The notes beneath the pieces are model-generated. The model was not told the origin of the DNA. It worked only from the letters and a program-made list of their open reading frames with translations, and ran no database searches. A stretch of DNA of 64,000 nucleotides from Vespa crabro. Taxonomy: Eukaryota > Arthropoda > Insecta > Hymenoptera > Vespidae. The translations under genes and the position numbers were made by a program. The stretch covers positions 682,001 through 746,000 of the forward strand of contig NC_060957.1 of NCBI RefSeq assembly GCF_910589235.1, in the 5' to 3' direction. Positions 28,876-40,911 of the stretch are shown here, piece by piece (positions within the stretch are counted from its first letter, which is position 1; each line of letters begins with the position of its first letter).

Positions 28876-31800
28876 TCTGTCTTTGTTTATGTGTGTGAGA
28901 GACAGAAGAGAGACAGAAAGAGAATCAACAGAGATGAGAAAGCAAGTCGATAGATAAGTCAATCTCTCGATGAACAAAGCTAATGAATAAATAATGTATA
29001 TATATATATATATATATATATAGATGCTATTAACGTTTCATAAACAACGATGCTGACTATATTTTGTTTCCTAATCTTTGTATTACTTTTTATGAAAGCC
29101 AAGATTTCGTCTGATTATCAATATTTAGATTGTTACTGAATTATTCGAGATTCAATTCCACGTTCGATGTATTATATTTGAGATAATTCTACGTTTAAGG
29201 ATATAGGAAGGATACAAGAAAAAAAAACAAAAAAAAAAAAAAAACAAAAAAAAAAAAAAAGAAAAGAAAAAGCGCAATATCATCGTCCGTTCCTTTTTGA
29301 TTATTCTATTGTTATAGAAAGTAAGAAAAAAGATTAAATTAAAATCAATATTAGAGAATTATTATTAGAATCCTCTCCAAGACGACGATAAAATAAAATA
29401 ACGATGAGTTGATAATCCGACAGTAGTAAAACCGCTTTCTTTTCGTTCCATTGACTCTCTGAAGACTTGTAATTACTAGGTACCTTCAATCTCCTTGATT
29501 AATCGGCTTCCCAAGTTCCGTCGACGCTTCCAATTTTGACGAAAACGAGTGAGAAAGAGAACGAACAAGAAAGAGGGAGAGAGAGAGAGAGAGATAAAGA
29601 GAGAAAGAAAGAAAGAAAGAGAGAGAGAGATATATATACTCGTTCTCGCGATTTATAGAGCGTATAATAAAGGGCGCTTCGACGTCGAAGAAGACGACGA
29701 TAGTTCAAATTTTAGTTTCATCGAAGTTAAGTGTCCATTAGAAACTTTAGCTCAACGTAGGAAACGACCAAAACGAAGAGAACAGTCTCGGCGTAGCCAT
29801 CCGTGGCAATGCAGATCATTTCGTTCGTTGTACCAAGAATAAGGCGTTTAAATACGGTAGCTAATATTCCTCCCTCTATCTCTCTTTTCCTAACATGATA
29901 ATATTATGTCCTCTTTTTCTCTCTCTCTCTCTCTCTTTCTCTCATTTATGCATTTTGAAATATTTCGATGTATCTTCCAAACGACAAAATCGCGTTTACG
30001 TATTTGTATATCTAGCCAATTTTGACGATTCATTCACTCGAACATAGTCTCTATTCTTTCGTTAATTCACTATTATAATTATTACTTCATTGTATGAACC
30101 GTTTACAAGCTAAATCGATTAACTTCACTTTTTGAATTTTTTAAAATTCATAAGTACTCGATGGAGTCCTCACTTTTTATATTTATAATTAATTTCCTTA
30201 GTTTTATTTATTTAATATCATTAAACGATTCAATTTGTTTGTATTATCGAATAAAAAATAATTCACTTCAGTAATGATTATTATTCTAAAACTGTTCTAT
30301 CTTATTCACATTTTATATTGTCAATTGAAAGCTACATTTGCATTTATACATTCTACAATATTTATTTGAATTTATAATTTTAAAGGGAATTTTAATAAGC
30401 AATTTATATTATTTCATCATATTTCTTCAATTTTTGTTTTTATGGAGTTAATCGACTTGTCAAATGAACGTCTCATATATAACATAATTCGTTTATTTTT
30501 CTTTAAGATTATTCCAGTTTATTCGATGTTTAAATTAAAAAAGATTTTAAGGAGAGTATCTACATGAAACTCTTTCGATCTTCACGTACATTTTCTTTGC
30601 CATTTATGATAATTATACTTGAGCAAATTGAGCGATGACTGATAATCCCCGAAAAAATCTTTACCATATGCAACTCCATTCACTTTTCTTGTTCGAAATT
30701 TTTCTACGGTGTTCTATACCAGACAAGAAAGTAGATTCCTCGATCCAGATATGATCTGCTTGAAAGTTTTGTCTTTTGACAAACTATGACAAGTTTGAGG
30801 ATAAAAGATGGTTGCATGAAAGTAAGAAAGTACTCCTAACAGAACGAAGATATGAAGATTTTGCCGACGGCCTTGAAAATACGTTCTCAAAAATAAAAGT
30901 AATGCCAAACAAAGAAATTTTAAATAGGAGGATAAAATATATTGCGAAAAGAAAGATTTAAGGAATAATAACGAAAAATTTTAAAAATAAAAAGAATTCT
31001 AATTAATGATGTTATATCATTTGAAAAATTTTAATGAAACTTCTTCACGAGTAATTAATAAAATTGTGATAAGAATTTAGATATTTCTTTTCACGGTATA
31101 TTTTTATTGCTAATCAAGGAATTGATTTTGTTAATTGTAATGAAGTATAAAAGTTATTCCAGACTTTTAGAAATCACGTATTACGGATACACAAGAAGAA
31201 AAATCTACGATTTTTTAATCCCCTAATATCGGCCTCAAGAAGTTTCTTAAAAAAAAAAAAAAAAAAAAAAAAAGAAAAAAAGAAAAAAAAACACAGGTAA
31301 TTGAATTTCTCGTATTTCTATAAGCAACAAAATATAATGCCATCTCAAGTCTCACGCTCTTACTTTTTCCGATTTCTGGAACTTACAAAAGAAATCGTAG
31401 CTAGAAAAGATTAATCGTACTTTCAATCGGATTGTTCTCATCCCTCAAGGAACCTTCGAAATCCAACACCGCGAATCCTTCGTCATAGTGTTGGTTCTTC
31501 GGAAAATAAAGTTTCGTCTTATCTATCTTGCAGTCCTCTCAAAACGATCATCTCTATATGCACTGTTATAAGGGCTACACGTATATAAATATTTGCCAAT
31601 ATATGATCAATCTTTGTATTTTCATGGAAATATGAGAAAATAATAAGTAACGTGGCCCCGTTCTCGTTACAACCATTATATTTTCCTTCATTCCTGAAAA
31701 CGAAAAATCTTATCTCTCACATGGAAGAATGCGAAAGAAGTACAGGAGTAGAGATAACGCAGAAGCATCTCGATCCGTAAATCCATCGATTTCCCTCCCA

Positions 31801-32065
31801 TTCCCCACTTCGTCCCTTCAACCAGAAAAAAAAGTGGCTGAAATGGACGGAGAGCAGTGACGATGAGAACGAGAAAGACAGGAAAAGAGAGAAGGAAAAA
31901 AAATACAGAGCCGAATGGTGCAAGAAGGGGCGAATAGGTGGTGGGAGGTGGGGGCTGTCGGTAGCCGTGACAGAGTTACGTTGTCGCGTGTAACGAAGTA
32001 GATTAGTCAGTGTGACAGAGGGCTGTAATTCCCTAGGCAAATGACATCGATCGTATAACGAACGA
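28876..32065. other. Non-coding stretch, no gene seen
   Basis: (TA)n at 28996-29022, A-rich at 29219-29264, GA at about 29575-29630, CT at about 29918-29942 and A-rich at 31249-31291. AT-rich unique DNA spans 29950-31200. A 61-codon frame at 30776-30961 starts from TTG and has no assignable family. Confidence 0.55.
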
Positions 32066-32116
32066 ACACACACACACACACATACGCGCGCGCGTGCACA
32101 CGCACACACATACATA
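32066..32116. repeat. 51-base perfect purine/pyrimidine alternation
   Basis: CA repeats, then a CG core (about 32084-32094), then CA/TA repeats, with no break in purine-pyrimidine alternation. This is a strong Z-DNA candidate. Confidence 0.85.
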
Positions 32117-32255
32117 GACAGAAAGGCAGCATCCCGTTATCGTTCGCGTTTGTACACCGGAGAGCGCATTCCGCGAATCGAAACTCGTTTCGTGGATATA
32201 ACGGAGACACCCTCACGACTATCGTTTTTTAACAAACAATTTTTTATTGTTTACT

Positions 32256-32257
<2 letters not shown>

Positions 32258-32289
<32 letters not shown>
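32258..32289. repeat. Poly(T) tract
   Basis: About 32 uninterrupted T residues. Confidence 0.9.
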
Positions 32290-32291
<2 letters not shown>

Positions 32292-32771
32292 CTACAGAAA
32301 CATATCATCCGACGATTTTTTACACCGCATTACGAATATTTTAAACTCAATCGGTGTTGTCGGTATAGAGAATCTGAAACGTTTTATTAAAACGTTTGCA
32401 AAAATATCTTTATTATTAACGTAAATGAATAAGAGTATTCTATACGAGGAAATTCTTTAGAAAAGAACTTTTGTTCTCTTAACACAAGGTTTGTTGTTTT
32501 AAACAATAAGATCATTTATTGCGAAATATTTTCTTTTATCTGTATAAATAATCGATATTTTAATCATTCTGGTTAAATATAATACTTCGTATGTCTACAT
32601 TCTGTAAATATGTATTTACGGATAAAGGAATATAGCTTTATAGATTTTTGATAGTATATCGCGCGTTAGAGAAAACCAAACGCAATTCGTGCCGATATTT
32701 GCAAAAAGCATGGCAACCAATATTCGGGTAAATTTTTGTCGGCGAAATGCATCGTTCGACCAAACGAGGAT

Positions 32772-32774
<3 letters not shown>

Positions 32775-32804
<30 letters not shown>
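32775..32804. repeat. (CT)n microsatellite
   Basis: About 15 CT copies. Confidence 0.9.
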
Positions 32805-32811
<7 letters not shown>

Positions 32812-33111
32812 TTTTTCTCTCGTCCTCGTCCTCGGTTCTCCGCTTTTGGCTTATGTACTTTGATCGGACGAGAGCGCGCACCGATACGTGCACGTGTTTT
32901 TGATTTTTCAACGAAAGCGGCGGCTGCTTTCGACGCTCGAAATACATATTCTTGATTGAGATTCGATCGAATCCGTTAAATTTTCGAGAATTCGCGCTAC
33001 GAGTGCCAATTCGGCTTGCTTTGGAAATTTTATCGTTCTTTTACCGCGTGCTAACTTCGTTAACGATAAGAATAATATTTATATTCACTTAGTTCGAATG
33101 AAATTAGAAGG

Positions 33112-33152
<41 letters not shown>
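33112..33152. repeat. (ATT)n trinucleotide repeat
   Basis: About 13 uninterrupted ATT copies. Confidence 0.9.
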
Positions 33153-34463
33153 CGATTCTCAATTTAATTAATAGAAATAATCTCATTCGATTTATCTGTC
33201 GCAAAATAAATTATCTTACTTCATGTTAAACTCTAGTTATTTTCTTTCTCGTTGATTCGTTACAATTTTTAATTATGATCAGTTACAAATATTGAGTGAT
33301 CTAGTTATGAAAAATTTATTATTAAACAACAAAGAATTTTAGGTAAAATTGTTTCTAGAATTAAATTTCACTTTCTTCAAATTGGCTCAAACATAATATC
33401 GATTCGAGGTAAGATGAAACGAAAGAAAAAGAAAGACTAAAGTCGTTTACCGAAAAGAAAAAGTAAGAATACGGAGAAGACAGAGGTGGCTGCCCGCTGT
33501 AAACTGGCATCCATCTGATCCTCTCCTTGCCCTTTTGGACTGCGAGTGGTCAGAAATGATTACTCGTGATTTAAGTGGTTCTCTAGTCGTCCAGGACCTC
33601 GAGACCGTCCGACCAGTTGCATTTAGCAGCCTTAGATGTTCTAGCCCCGTTTTATCTACAAATTGCAGTGCTTGTATGGATTTAAACATAGAAGAGAGGT
33701 GGAGGAGCGCCTCTTTCATCTTCTTTCTCTCTCTCCCCCTTACTCTATGTCTCTATCTCTTTATCTCTTTTTCTCTTCCTTTGAGCATTCTACTTTCTCA
33801 GGAAACTCTCTTGCATCAAAATATAATAAAACGTTTCTATTCGAAAGCATCAATACATCATCACATGTCGAATATGAAAACTCTATTTTCCATTTTGTCA
33901 CTTTGTCCCTTTTCTTACTTCGAACGTATGACAAATATTAATATATTATTCTACGACTATTAAAGTCTTCGTTTATATCTCTCAATGGAAATTGTAAAAT
34001 AAATGCTTGATCAATGTGAACCAAAAACAAATCGGTTTGACATGAAAAACAATGTATCAGATTTAATTGAAATGAATTCAAGTGAAGTCTACACCGCGTT
34101 CATCAAGCTTTAAATCGTATTCGTTTGATCTCTGTATATGAATAGAATATCACAAAACAATGGAAATATCGATGCGCCGAAGGTTATCCAAGCGATTGAT
34201 AGAGCGGATAGGAGTGATTCGTGTAGGTCCGATCCTTTGTTTCTAAACAGTTCGGAGCAGATAGGTTCGAAAGCGGCGGCCTCTCGAGACAAGTAGTACC
34301 CTCGACATGGTAACGGCCTGGTAACTGCCTCGTAAGCCGTCTAACGGAGCACCGACTATCCCTAATGTCCGATTCCTGCACGGTGGTTACGATCGTCCTG
34401 CCGGAATGGCCTCTTCATCAAGGATCACACGCCTAAATCCTCCAATGTAGACTGAAAACCCCC
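33153..34463. other. Non-coding stretch, no gene seen
   Basis: Unique DNA. At about 33480-33720 a GC-richer patch is open on both strands but has no recognisable protein family or convincing splice context. Confidence 0.5.

Positions 34464-34532
<69 letters not shown>
34464..34532. repeat. (CT)n microsatellite
   Basis: About 69 bases, one of the longest near-pure CT runs in the window. Confidence 0.9.
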
Positions 34533-34537
<5 letters not shown>

Positions 34538-34852
34538 TAACTAGACCGAGGTCGCGAAAAGTTAGCGATTAAACAGGAGGACATAAACTCATATCAGCGA
34601 TAGCATCGAATAGTGCTTTGTACGATCGCAGGAAATTCAATGAGAATCAAAGAGAAATCAAGAGAAGGTCAATGACGATCGATTCTAGCAGAGTGACGAT
34701 ACGTCGATGATGAAGGAAACTAGTACGTCCTCCGAAGTCGATGATGCTATTGGTTGTATCGATGATACTCGAGAATTGGATACCGCAATTGGATAATTAG
34801 TTTTTGATCTTTGGATAACTTAAACGTTGTGATCGTTCACAATAACCAGATC

Positions 34853-34855
<3 letters not shown>

Positions 34856-34906
<51 letters not shown>

Positions 34907-35112
34907 ATTTATCTTTTTGTCTGTTTTTCAGTCTCTGTCTTTTCTCACTCCTTTCTCCCTTTTTCTCTTTCCCTTTTTCTCTTCCCCCCTTTATTTATCT
35001 ATTTGTCTACCTCCTTCCATCTTTTCTCTCTTTTCCTCTCTCTCTCTCTCTCTGTCTGTCTGTCTACCTATCTATCTATCTACCTAGCTAGCTAGCTATC
35101 TACCTTCCTATA
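34856..35112. repeat. Compound CT, TCTG, CTAT and CTAG repeats
   Basis: CT at 34856-34906, pyrimidine-rich DNA to 35035, CT to about 35054, then TCTG, CTAT and CTAG tetranucleotides to 35112. Confidence 0.85.
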
Positions 35113-35414
35113 ACTGATGGTCCGAGGCCGCAATGACGGTGCACCGCACACTGATGATGAGCACCGATGCTTCTTGCCGGGATTTCCAGGCAACGGCTTC
35201 ACCGATAATGCCGTTCTCCTGTTTCTCTTCCGCTTCAGTGAAGGGTGTATTGCATTGGAGGCTATCCCATTACGGGACCACCGGCTTCAGTGTTCGATGT
35301 TATCCCGACGAGAAGGATAACCCCCGACTCCAAATAGATAGCTCCGCGATTACGATTTCCCGATTAATTTGCATTTCTAACTCGAACGATCGAACACATA
35401 GCTAGGTATATATC
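35113..35414. other. GC-richer unique segment, no gene assigned
   Basis: About 300 bases of balanced composition between repeats, with two overlapping open frames of 67-90 codons. No family is recognised. It includes an octamer-like ATTTGCAT at 35367-35374. Confidence 0.4.
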
Positions 35415-35479
<65 letters not shown>

Positions 35480-35512
35480 ACCACACACACACATACACAC
35501 CACACACACACT
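35415..35512. repeat. Compound (CT)n-(CA)n microsatellite
   Basis: CT at 35415-35446 and interrupted CA at 35448-35512. Confidence 0.9.
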
Positions 35513-38500
35513 TTGGTTAATGCTCTCAACTTACGCTTTTATATATTCTACATATTTATTATCACATTATTTATTTAAGAAATGATCTTTGGATATCTTC
35601 AGACAATTGTTACCATTTAATCAGAATAAAAGACACTAACGAGCAATCAAACAAATTTAATTGTTCAGAATCGAGCTTATCACAACTAACAATTTCTTCG
35701 GTTTTCTGCGACAGGAAAACTCTGATCGTCGTGATGTTGAAGTTTCGTATGAGAATACAATGCAAGAGCACTCACAAGAGATCTAGACACGATCGTTAGG
35801 ATATACACTTGTCCAGAAAAGAAGACTCTCAAAAGATCTGACGAGCTCCTCTCTACGGGTGGGATTTACGTTCGTCTGTTACATTTTCACAAGAGAAAAC
35901 GATAAGTAGCGAAAAAGAGAAAAAGAGAGGGGAAAGGGATTGGGTTGATAAAGAAAAAAAGTATGTTTCGTAGGAGGCGTCGAATTTATAATCATTAAAA
36001 TGATATTTCCTGAATCGATGTCAGAAGCATGCAATATCATTCGAATTGGTTTATTCAATGCAGAAGATTGTGCGTGTGCGCAGACGAGTTCGTCGAACGA
36101 GATAGGGGTTCGAAACAGTCCTGACCAGGATTTCCCTTGCAAGAAGAGAAAGGACAGAAGAGGAACGTCCGTCCATTGAAAAGCGAACAAACTGGTCGAT
36201 CTTTTGTTGAACACAATGCCGGGACTTACGAACGTCCAATATTTTCCGTCAACAGGCTGCACGCGTTCATCTCGTTATAAAGTTTGTTTGATAGGCAAAC
36301 ATCGGACTCTGGTGATGTGCAAGTCCAAAGTTTGAGAAACCGAGGGGATCGGTGCAATGATGCAACTGAGCCATTTCGACGAGAAAAAAATGTATGCAAA
36401 TATAATCGTCTATCGAAATTGGTATCGACACGACAGACTCGAATATAATTCGTTGATCAGATTAATATTTTTCGTAAGTTATTCGTGAAATTCTTATTTT
36501 ACAACCTTAGCTATCTAATCGATGAAATTAAAACAGGTTGTAAAAGAAGAGAAAGGAATTTTGTTTTTCTAAGATTTACAATATTCTACTTGGACATACT
36601 CAAATGAAATTACAAACGAATAAAAGTATCATGATCATAGATGTAAAATTTTTTTATCTTCGATGCTTACTTCTCAAACGATAATCCCTAATTATCTCGA
36701 GATTGAAAAGATCAGATATTAAATCGAAAAGCGAGAAGGATTGAAACTTATCATAATTGAAAAGTAATAAACGAAAAGAAAAAGAAAAAAATGGAGAAGG
36801 ATTCGTAGTGCGTTCATCGATTCGTAGACGAATTCGACCTTCGTAGTTAGAAAAGGGTGCGAAAGAGTTGGCTATGGCACACCAGTCGCGTAAGCGATGT
36901 GTCTAAGGCGTCTTCGAGATATTATCAAGGCCGTCGGCAATCTCGGTAGTCTGCATCTGTGCCCAATATTGCATGGTAGAAACCTTGGGAGCCACCCTTG
37001 CGTCTGCTTTCCTATGACGACGAAGACGACCTACACGCTCACCTACACCCATTGGTAGCACGTACGAAGTGAGAGAGTGCCTATGACAAACGTTGCCATC
37101 TAAACAAAGGACCTCGCGGAGCAGTACGCGCGTACCGCAGACACGCAATTTCCGCGCGGCATGTAAATCGCTCGAAATGAATTTCTGCCAATCACGCACG
37201 TGCCTACTCTTTCTCTCTCTCTCTCTCTCTCTCTCTGTTTCTCACTTTCTCGACTTGAACGATTGCTAGGGATCCCTTTTGGTGTCATATGTTGAACTAA
37301 ATGAGAGAAATCCCGAATGAAAGTAATAGTCTGTTAAAATACTGAACACGTGATGCTTATAATTACTTGCTCTTAAATAAAATTGATTTTTATTTTTCTT
37401 ACACTTGTATGTTGTATCGAAATCAAAGAAAGATATTGATAAGTAATCGTAATAAATAATAACAGTATTAAAATATCGATTTTAAGAAAAAGAGACTCGT
37501 CTATCATTCGAAACTCTCCACCATATTTAAATAGTATTATCTGTCTATGAATGGTATATCGATAATGCGGAATACTTGTATGTACTTCGTTTTTTTTAAT
37601 CGTGCGAGCGTGAACGATGCAAATGATTTACGAGTGAAAAGTGCATATGGATATTTTCTTTCATTCCATTCATGTTACGCTTTGTCCCAATTCCGTATCA
37701 ATTGATAATACGAATATATTGAAAGGGCTTAATGGATGTAAAAAATGATTCTGAATAGAGAAACATTGAAGATTAGATGTTCAAAAAAATACAATCGATT
37801 GTGAACATAGTTATAAAGATTGTTATCAATGTATCCGATTTTTTCGAAAGTTCACCATTGATTTTGTTTTCGGATTGGAAAGATTTTCACTTGATTCATC
37901 GAAAGGGAATTCAAGAAAAGAGATTCAGTCGATGGAATCTCGCGTGTCTGAACGTAGAATAATGAAAGTCTGAATCGTCGGTGGCTGATAGTCGAGGTTG
38001 TCACGGGATAAAGCCAGAATAGTTTCCTTCGTCGCTTAACGAACGCCTGGATAAATAGCTTCTTCGTGAAAAAGCATGAGCACTTTCGCACGAATTGGCT
38101 GAATTCCAACCTCGAAGCTAGGGGAAGACACGACGAGGATGAGAACGATGAGAAGGAGAAAAAGGTTCGCTTTCTTCGTTGTTACGTATAAGGGAGTTCC
38201 TTCCTTCACTTTTCCTCGGTTGATGCATCGTCGAAGCGAATAAATGGTTTGCTTCTGTCGGCAGATGGAAGATCTGAGGAATAGTTGAGAGTTCGGCTCG
38301 ATGGGCGTCTTTTGCTTTGCTTAAAGTCCCGCGAAACTTTGCGAAGGAGACTTCAACTGTGAGAAGCCGTACAAAATGAATGAAGAAAGCCAACGGTGTG
38401 TAGGAAATATTATACAAGGGGATGATTTCGGCATGAAATCGCTCAAGATCTGTCTACACATGTTCTCGCAGATTCTCGGATTCTTACGCGATAGTCGAAG

Positions 38501-38663
38501 TTTTCTGAAAGATCTTCCTTGACTGTTAGATTCAACCACCTTGCAATTTTTTTTTCTTTTGCGAGAGGAATCTTCGGAAACAAAACTTTTCCGTAACATC
38601 CAAATATTTTTATACATATGTATAATGTTATTTCGGCTACTTTGATTTCTTCCTACTGAATTT
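35513..38663. other. Non-coding stretch, no gene seen
   Basis: Downstream flank of the minus-strand repeat gene. It has one CT microsatellite at 37210-37236; otherwise unique AT-rich DNA. Minus-strand frames at 36903-37199 and 38118-38417 show no motifs. Confidence 0.55.
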
Positions 38664-38669
38664 TTTATT
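38664..38669 (-). terminator. Polyadenylation signal of the Gly-Ala repeat protein gene
   Basis: Minus-strand AATAAA (TTTATT on plus) lies about 165 bases beyond the TAA at 38835. It is the first canonical hexamer downstream, so the 3' UTR is probably about 0.2 kb. Confidence 0.55.
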
Positions 38670-38834
38670 GCAATAAACTACTATTTCATTTGATGGTGTA
38701 ATAATTCTGATATGATTCCTTTTTTGCTCACTAACTATATTTTAAATAAATACATTAAAATTTTTGATATCTAAATTGTTAATGGTTTGAAACACCATTG
38801 ATTAGGATTGAATAACATCTTGTAGATCGATAAA

Positions 38835-39882
38835 TTAACAATAGCATAGGCAGCGATTTGGTCCAATAGGATAAGGTATGGGTAAACGTGGATGAGGTAT
38901 ACGTGGAGGAAGAATGGGTCCGACGCTTATTCCTCCACCTACTCCTACGCCTGCTCCTGCGCCTGCTCCTGCACCCGAATCTGGATCTGAGCCTGCTCCT
39001 GCGCCTGCTCCTGCACCCGAATCTGGACCTGAGCCTGCTCCTGCGCCTGCTCCTGCACCCGAATCTGGTCCTGAGCCTGCTCCTGCGCCTGCACCTGCGC
39101 CTGCTCCTCCATTCGAACCTGCTCCTGCGCCTGCTCCTGCGCCTGATCCTCCATTCGAACCTGCTCCTGCACCTGCTCCTGCGCCTGCTCCTCCATTCGA
39201 ACCTGCTCCTGCACCTGCTCCTGCGCCGGATCCACCGCTTGGTTGTTCAGAACTGGGTTGTTCAGAACTGGAAGAACTAGGTGCGGCAGAGCTGCTAGGT
39301 GTTTGGGTTGGTTGTTCAGAACTGGGAGAACTAGGTGCGGCAGAGCTGCTAGATCCTTCACATGGTTGTTCAGAGCTGGAAGTTGTTCCAGATGGTTGTT
39401 CAGATGATGTTGATCCTGCACCTCCTGCTCCTGCGCCTGCTCCTGCGCCTGCTCCACCTGCGCCTCCTGCTCCTGCTCCTGCTCCTGCTCCTCCTGCGCC
39501 TCCTACTCCTGCGCCTGCTCCTGCGCCTGCTCCTCCTGCGCCTCCTACTCCTGCGCCTGCTCCTGCGCCTGCTCCTCCTGCGCCTCCTGCTCCTGCGCCT
39601 GCTCCTGCACCGGATCCACTGCTTGGTTGTTCAGAACTGGAAGAACTAGGTGCGGCAGAGCTGCTAGGTGTTTGGGTTGGTTGTTCAGAACTGGAAGAAC
39701 TAGGTGCGGCAGAGCTGCTAGGTGTTTGGGTTGGTTGTTCAGAACTGGGAGAACTGGGTGCGGCAGAGCTGCTAGATCCTTCACATGGTTGTTCAGAGCT
39801 GGAAGTTGTTTCAGATGGTTGTTCAGATGATGATCCTGCGCCTCCTGCTCCTGCACCTGCTCCTGCGCCTGCTCCTCCTGCG

Positions 39883-39918
<36 letters not shown>

Positions 39919-40850
39919 CCTGCGCCTCCTACTCCTGCGCCTGCTCCTGCGCCTGCTCCTCCTGCGCCTCCTGCTCCTGCGCCTGCACCTGCTCCTGCTC
40001 CTCCTGCGCCTCCTACTCCTGCGCCTGCTCCTGCGCCTGCTCCTCCTGCGCCTCCTGCTCCTGCGCCTGCTCCTGCACCGGATCCACTGCTTGGTTGTTC
40101 AGTACTAGGAGAACTAGGTGAGGCAGAGCTGCTAGATTCATCACATGGTTGTTCAGAGCTTGAAGTTGTACCAGTTGGTTGTGCAGATGATGTTGATCCT
40201 ACTCCTACTCCTCCACTTACTCCTCCACTTACTCCTCCACTTACTCCTACTCCTAGTCCTCCTAATCCTACTCCTATTCCTCCTCCTAATCCTACTCCTA
40301 TTCCTCCTGCTGCTCCTGCTCCTCCTGATCCTCCTGCTGCTCCTCCTGCTCCTGCTGCTCCTCCTGCTGCTCCTCCTGCTGCTCCTCCTGCTGCTCCTCC
40401 TGCTGCTCCTCCTGCTCCTGCTGCTCCTCCTGCTCCTGCTGCTCCTCCTACTGATCCTCCTGCTCCTGCTGCTCCTCCTACTGATCCTCCTGCTCCTGCT
40501 GCTCCTCCTGCTCCTGCTGCTCCTCCTGCTCCTGCTCCTGCTCCTGCTGCTCCTCCTGCTGCTCCTCCTGCTGCTGCTCCTCCTCCTACTGCTGTTCCTA
40601 TTACTACTCCTAATCCTCCTCCTAATCCTCCTTTTCCTCCTACTCCTACTCCTCCTCCTAGTCCTATTCCTACTCCTAAACCTCCTCCAGTTTTACCCAC
40701 CTGTCATATAATAATTTTAATGTTAAAAGTGCTTTTTCATAGACTACTAATAAAGCATTCGATGATAATTTTTTCATAATTATAAAATCTTACCGTATAA
40801 GCTGTGGTAGAAACCACAAGGTAGAGTAGAGAGAACGCTATTGCCTTCAT
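38835..40850 (-). CDS. Secreted (Gly-Ala)n repeat protein, silk-fibroin-like (two exons)
   Basis: Seen: exon 1 is 40850-40794 and encodes a 19-residue hydrophobic leader, MKAIAFSLLYLVVSTTAYT. It is followed by donor GTAAGA, a 93-base intron (40793-40701) ending in ACAG, and exon 2 from 40700 to the TAA at 38835. Both junctions are phase 0, giving 640 residues. Approximate order: leader 1-19; Gly/Val-rich block 20-60; GGAA/GAGG block 60-150; second Gly/Val block to about 187; then three Ser/Glu/Gln/Pro spacers (about 188-226, 309-382, 449-509), each holding one Cys in an EQPC context, alternating with (GA)n blocks; then GA blocks joined by SNGG and GPDS; finally a Pro-rich tail ending CLCYC. 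Family knowledge: alternating Gly-Ala stretches form beta-sheet crystallites in lepidopteran heavy-chain fibroin, and spacers are amorphous. Inferred role: an extracellular structural fibre or film, possibly disulfide-linked through the six cysteines. Cuticular, chorion or gland-secretion roles are alternatives. I do not recognise a named orthologue. The gene model is firm; the function is tentative. Confidence 0.86.
39225..40200 (-). repeat. Coding tandem repeats: three spacer plus Gly-Ala modules
   Basis: Within exon 2, the Ser/Glu/Gln/Pro spacer recurs three times (about 40200-40075, 39835-39610, 39415-39225), each followed by an array of GCA GGA GCA GGC-type codons. Spacers 2 and 3 are near-identical at the DNA level but differ in copies of an inner TQTPSSSAAPSS unit (two and one; none in spacer 1). 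This pattern suggests recent unequal exchange. Array length is likely to vary between individuals and to be mis-assembled by short reads. Confidence 0.8.
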
Positions 40851-40903
40851 GGTTGTTTTGCTGCTTCTTATTCCACTTTCGAATGTTGAGAATTCATGCG
40901 AGA

Positions 40904-40911
40904 TATTTATA
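40904..40911 (-). promoter_or_regulatory. TATA box of the Gly-Ala repeat protein gene
   Basis: On the minus strand it reads TATAAATA, about 54 bases upstream of the ATG at 40850. A TCAACA initiator-like word follows at about 40889-40884, so transcription probably starts there with a 5' leader of about 35-40 bases. A strong TATA box fits a gene highly expressed in one gland. Confidence 0.65.

Noticed and set aside
30776..30961. 61-codon plus frame with a charged, protein-like sequence
   Set aside because: Starts at TTG, and no transposase or other family could be assigned with confidence. It could be an old element remnant.
33447..33963. Overlapping 90-codon minus and 142-codon plus frames
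   Set aside because: Both strands are open in the same GC-richer patch, and neither has motifs or splice evidence. The plus frame runs into CT repeats.
38914..40779. 621-codon plus-strand Pro/Ala-rich frame as a gene
   Set aside because: It is antisense to the Gly-Ala gene and open because of repeat codon structure. It lacks a leader exon, and the minus strand has the TATA box, leader and consistent splice sites.
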